Assembly: GCA_964536015.1 (NCBI GenBank)
Contig: CAZHVS010000025.1
Coordinates: 1 to 42,651 of the forward strand
Reading direction: 5' to 3'
From: CAZHVS01 sp964536015
Lineage (GTDB): Bacteria; Bacteroidota; Ignavibacteria; Ignavibacteriales; Ignavibacteriaceae
DNA: 42,651 bases
The position numbers were made by a program, and so were the translations under genes. Positions within the stretch are counted from its first letter, which is position 1, and every line of letters begins with the position of its first letter. This document shows, piece by piece, positions 41,476 through 42,651 of this stretch. The notes beneath the pieces are model-generated. The model worked only from the letters and a program-made list of their open reading frames with translations. It was not told where the DNA came from and made no database searches.

Positions 41476-42305
41476 TTTCTTTTAACATATTTTAATGCTT
41501 GTAATATTCCTATAAAACTTTTACAAATATTATTTTTAGGAAATACTAAATATTCATTATCACCTAGTATGCTGGATTTCTCATCAACTCCATCTTCATT
41601 CAAAACCAGAATTGGAATATTTTTACTTTTTGCAACACCAATTTCTTGATTAATCCAAGCAGAATCTCCACTTAGCGAATTAATTAGTATAAATAAATCT
41701 ATTGGTTGAGATAAACGGTTAAGAACTTTTTCGGAAATAGACCTTGGTTCATATCCTAATCCAGAAATTACATTGATATTACATAATTCTAAAAATTCTT
41801 TTAGCTCGAACACCAAGGATTTACTATGGTCATCAAAGCGAAAAGATAGGAAACAATTAATAGTTGATTCTGGAGATACTTTTTTATTTAATTCTATATT
41901 CTCATCTAATTTGTCAATTATTTGCCAAATGCCTGACATTATATCAGATGGATTACAGGAACTTCTTAAATCCTCTTTTGTGGGTGGTGTAAGTCCTAAA
42001 GTCGACTCAAATATTTTTTGCAAGTCATTAGATATTGAATCAGTAAATCCTTCAATTATTATTGTAAATATTTCTTCCCTTACCAAAAATGATATTGATG
42101 GTATCGCATTATCTTTTACAAACTTTAACATAATAGGGAATTTATATTTATGTAATTCTTTAAATAATTCCAGATTTATGTCTTCATACTGTATAAGGTC
42201 AAAGGACACTTTTACAACATCATATTTAAGAAGTTTTAAAACCTTTTCAATGCACTCAGGGAATTTAATAAAACTAACTGAACTCATAGAATATGTTGTC
42301 TTCAT
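41472..42305 (-). CDS. TIR-domain protein with unrecognised N-terminal domain
   Basis: Bacterial TIR domains commonly cleave or convert NAD+ in antiphage defence. In this 277-residue protein the TIR fold spans about 149-277. Strand A is INCFLSFRFDDHSK. A loop (GYEPRSISEKVLN) follows, then DLFILINSLSGDSAWINQEI, which places a Glu (residue 221) at the position of the catalytic Glu. The C-terminal strands are NIPILVL and EYLVFP. Residues 1-140 form a mixed alpha/beta domain I do not recognise and may sense a ligand. There is no signal peptide or membrane helix. An AAGG lies 9 nt before the ATG. No Thoeris or CBASS partner is seen downstream, and upstream DNA leaves the window. Defence is inferred. 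Confidence 0.8.
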   Translation of the reverse strand: MKTTYSMSSVSFIKFPECIEKVLKLLKYDVVKVSFDLIQYEDINLELFKELHKYKFPIMLKFVKDNAIPSISFLVREEIFTIIIEGFTDSISNDLQKIFESTLGLTPPTKEDLRSSCNPSDIMSGIWQIIDKLDENIELNKKVSPESTINCFLSFRFDDHSKSLVFELKEFLELCNINVISGLGYEPRSISEKVLNRLSQPIDLFILINSLSGDSAWINQEIGVAKSKNIPILVLNEDGVDEKSSILGDNEYLVFPKNNICKSFIGILQALKYVKRK

Positions 42306-42651
42306 AATATAATTACCTTAGTGGTATAACTATTACTTATACTGCGTAGAATTATTACTTAGAGAACATAGATATGCACGCAGTTGCATAACTATATTCC
42401 AATTATTTGCTTTTTGTTCTAAATTGTCAATATTTAAAAATAGGTCGTGCATATATGTATTCCAGTTATATTTCAGTATATCAAACTATCAAATAACTTT
42501 CCAATCGCAGCATCACAAAAACAATTATATTCAAAACACCTCAGCAGGGGTAATCAATCAGGCGTGACTGAGGTTGTAGTTACTTAATAAATCAACTCAA
42601 ATCAAAACTCAACTATAACTACATTACAAACTTTATAAATTTTTCTACAAT
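42306..42651. other. Upstream gap of TIR gene, window end
   Basis: No coding region is visible. It holds the GTGGTATAAC arm at 42321-42330. A 7-bp inverted repeat, ACCTCAG (42538-42544) / CTGAGGT (42568-42574), is separated by 23 nt. Two partly similar A/T-rich stretches (ATTCCAATTAT near 42395 and ATTCCAGTTAT near 42460) are also present. A promoter for the TIR gene should lie here, but no TAnnTTTG match is clear. Confidence 0.5.
42321..42330 (-). repeat. Right arm of 10-bp inverted repeat flanking the TIR gene
   Basis: GTGGTATAAC on the + strand is the reverse complement of the arm at 41461-41470 and lies within the presumed 5' leader of the TIR gene. Confidence 0.6.

Noticed and set aside
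41472..42305. Complete Thoeris system
   Set aside because: Only a TIR gene is visible; no ThsA-like SIR2/SLOG gene lies in the window.

Overview
The window looks like a chromosomal segment of a low-GC member of the Bacteroidota/Chlorobi group, most plausibly an Ignavibacteria-like lineage. This placement is inferred from four things. There is an exact Bacteroidota-type promoter (TTTG, 19 nt, TATCTTTG) in front of a tRNA. There are remnants of type IX secretion sorting domains. There is a SusC/TonB-type receptor with a carboxypeptidase-like N-terminal domain. There is a membrane-anchored TPR/HTH regulator typical of the phylum. Shine-Dalgarno motifs are also used here (for example AGGAGG before 15776), and start codons include TTG and, twice, apparently ATC.

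Layout. 1-133 is a 42-bp tandem repeat array cut by the window edge. 345-8793 (+) is mostly housekeeping: hrcA-grpE-dnaJ, a ComEA-like protein, a PilM-like protein, rsmD, panD, a secreted protein, a LytR_C-domain protein, rsfS and argS. 8794-15575 (-) holds comF, a VWA-like membrane protein, surE, a TerC-family protein and a CHAT-protease lipoprotein with TPRs. Divergent from the CHAT gene, 15776-23269 (+) encodes a secreted protein, a FecR-domain protein, an outer-membrane barrel, a CHASE2-adenylate cyclase, a small membrane protein and a YdcF-like protein. These are followed by a 7TM histidine kinase and a TonB-dependent receptor. 27634-37565 (-) is a dense translation and cell-division cluster, listed here in transcription order: tRNA-Leu, tRNA-Val, thrS, infC, rpmI, rplT, pheS, pheT, a coiled-coil protein, zapA, 6S RNA, rny, coaE. 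From 37.7 kb the window becomes accessory: a tRNA-Met, an NTF2-like protein, decayed HTH and type IX sorting-domain pieces, an intact TPR/HTH regulator, another decayed sorting domain, and a TIR-domain protein. A 10-bp perfect inverted repeat flanks the TIR gene.

How the genes work together. The housekeeping blocks are ordinary. The main candidate for an undescribed system is the divergent CHAT / FecR / outer-membrane / CHASE2-cyclase neighbourhood (13284-22567): an envelope caspase-like protease placed back to back with an envelope sensor that would make cAMP. The second candidate is the TIR protein, which has an unrecognised N-terminal domain and lies in a decayed region with inverted repeats. 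Two genes (infC and the LytR_C gene) seem to start at ATC with well-spaced Shine-Dalgarno motifs. thrS lies only 11 nt beyond an intrinsic terminator that follows tRNA-Val.
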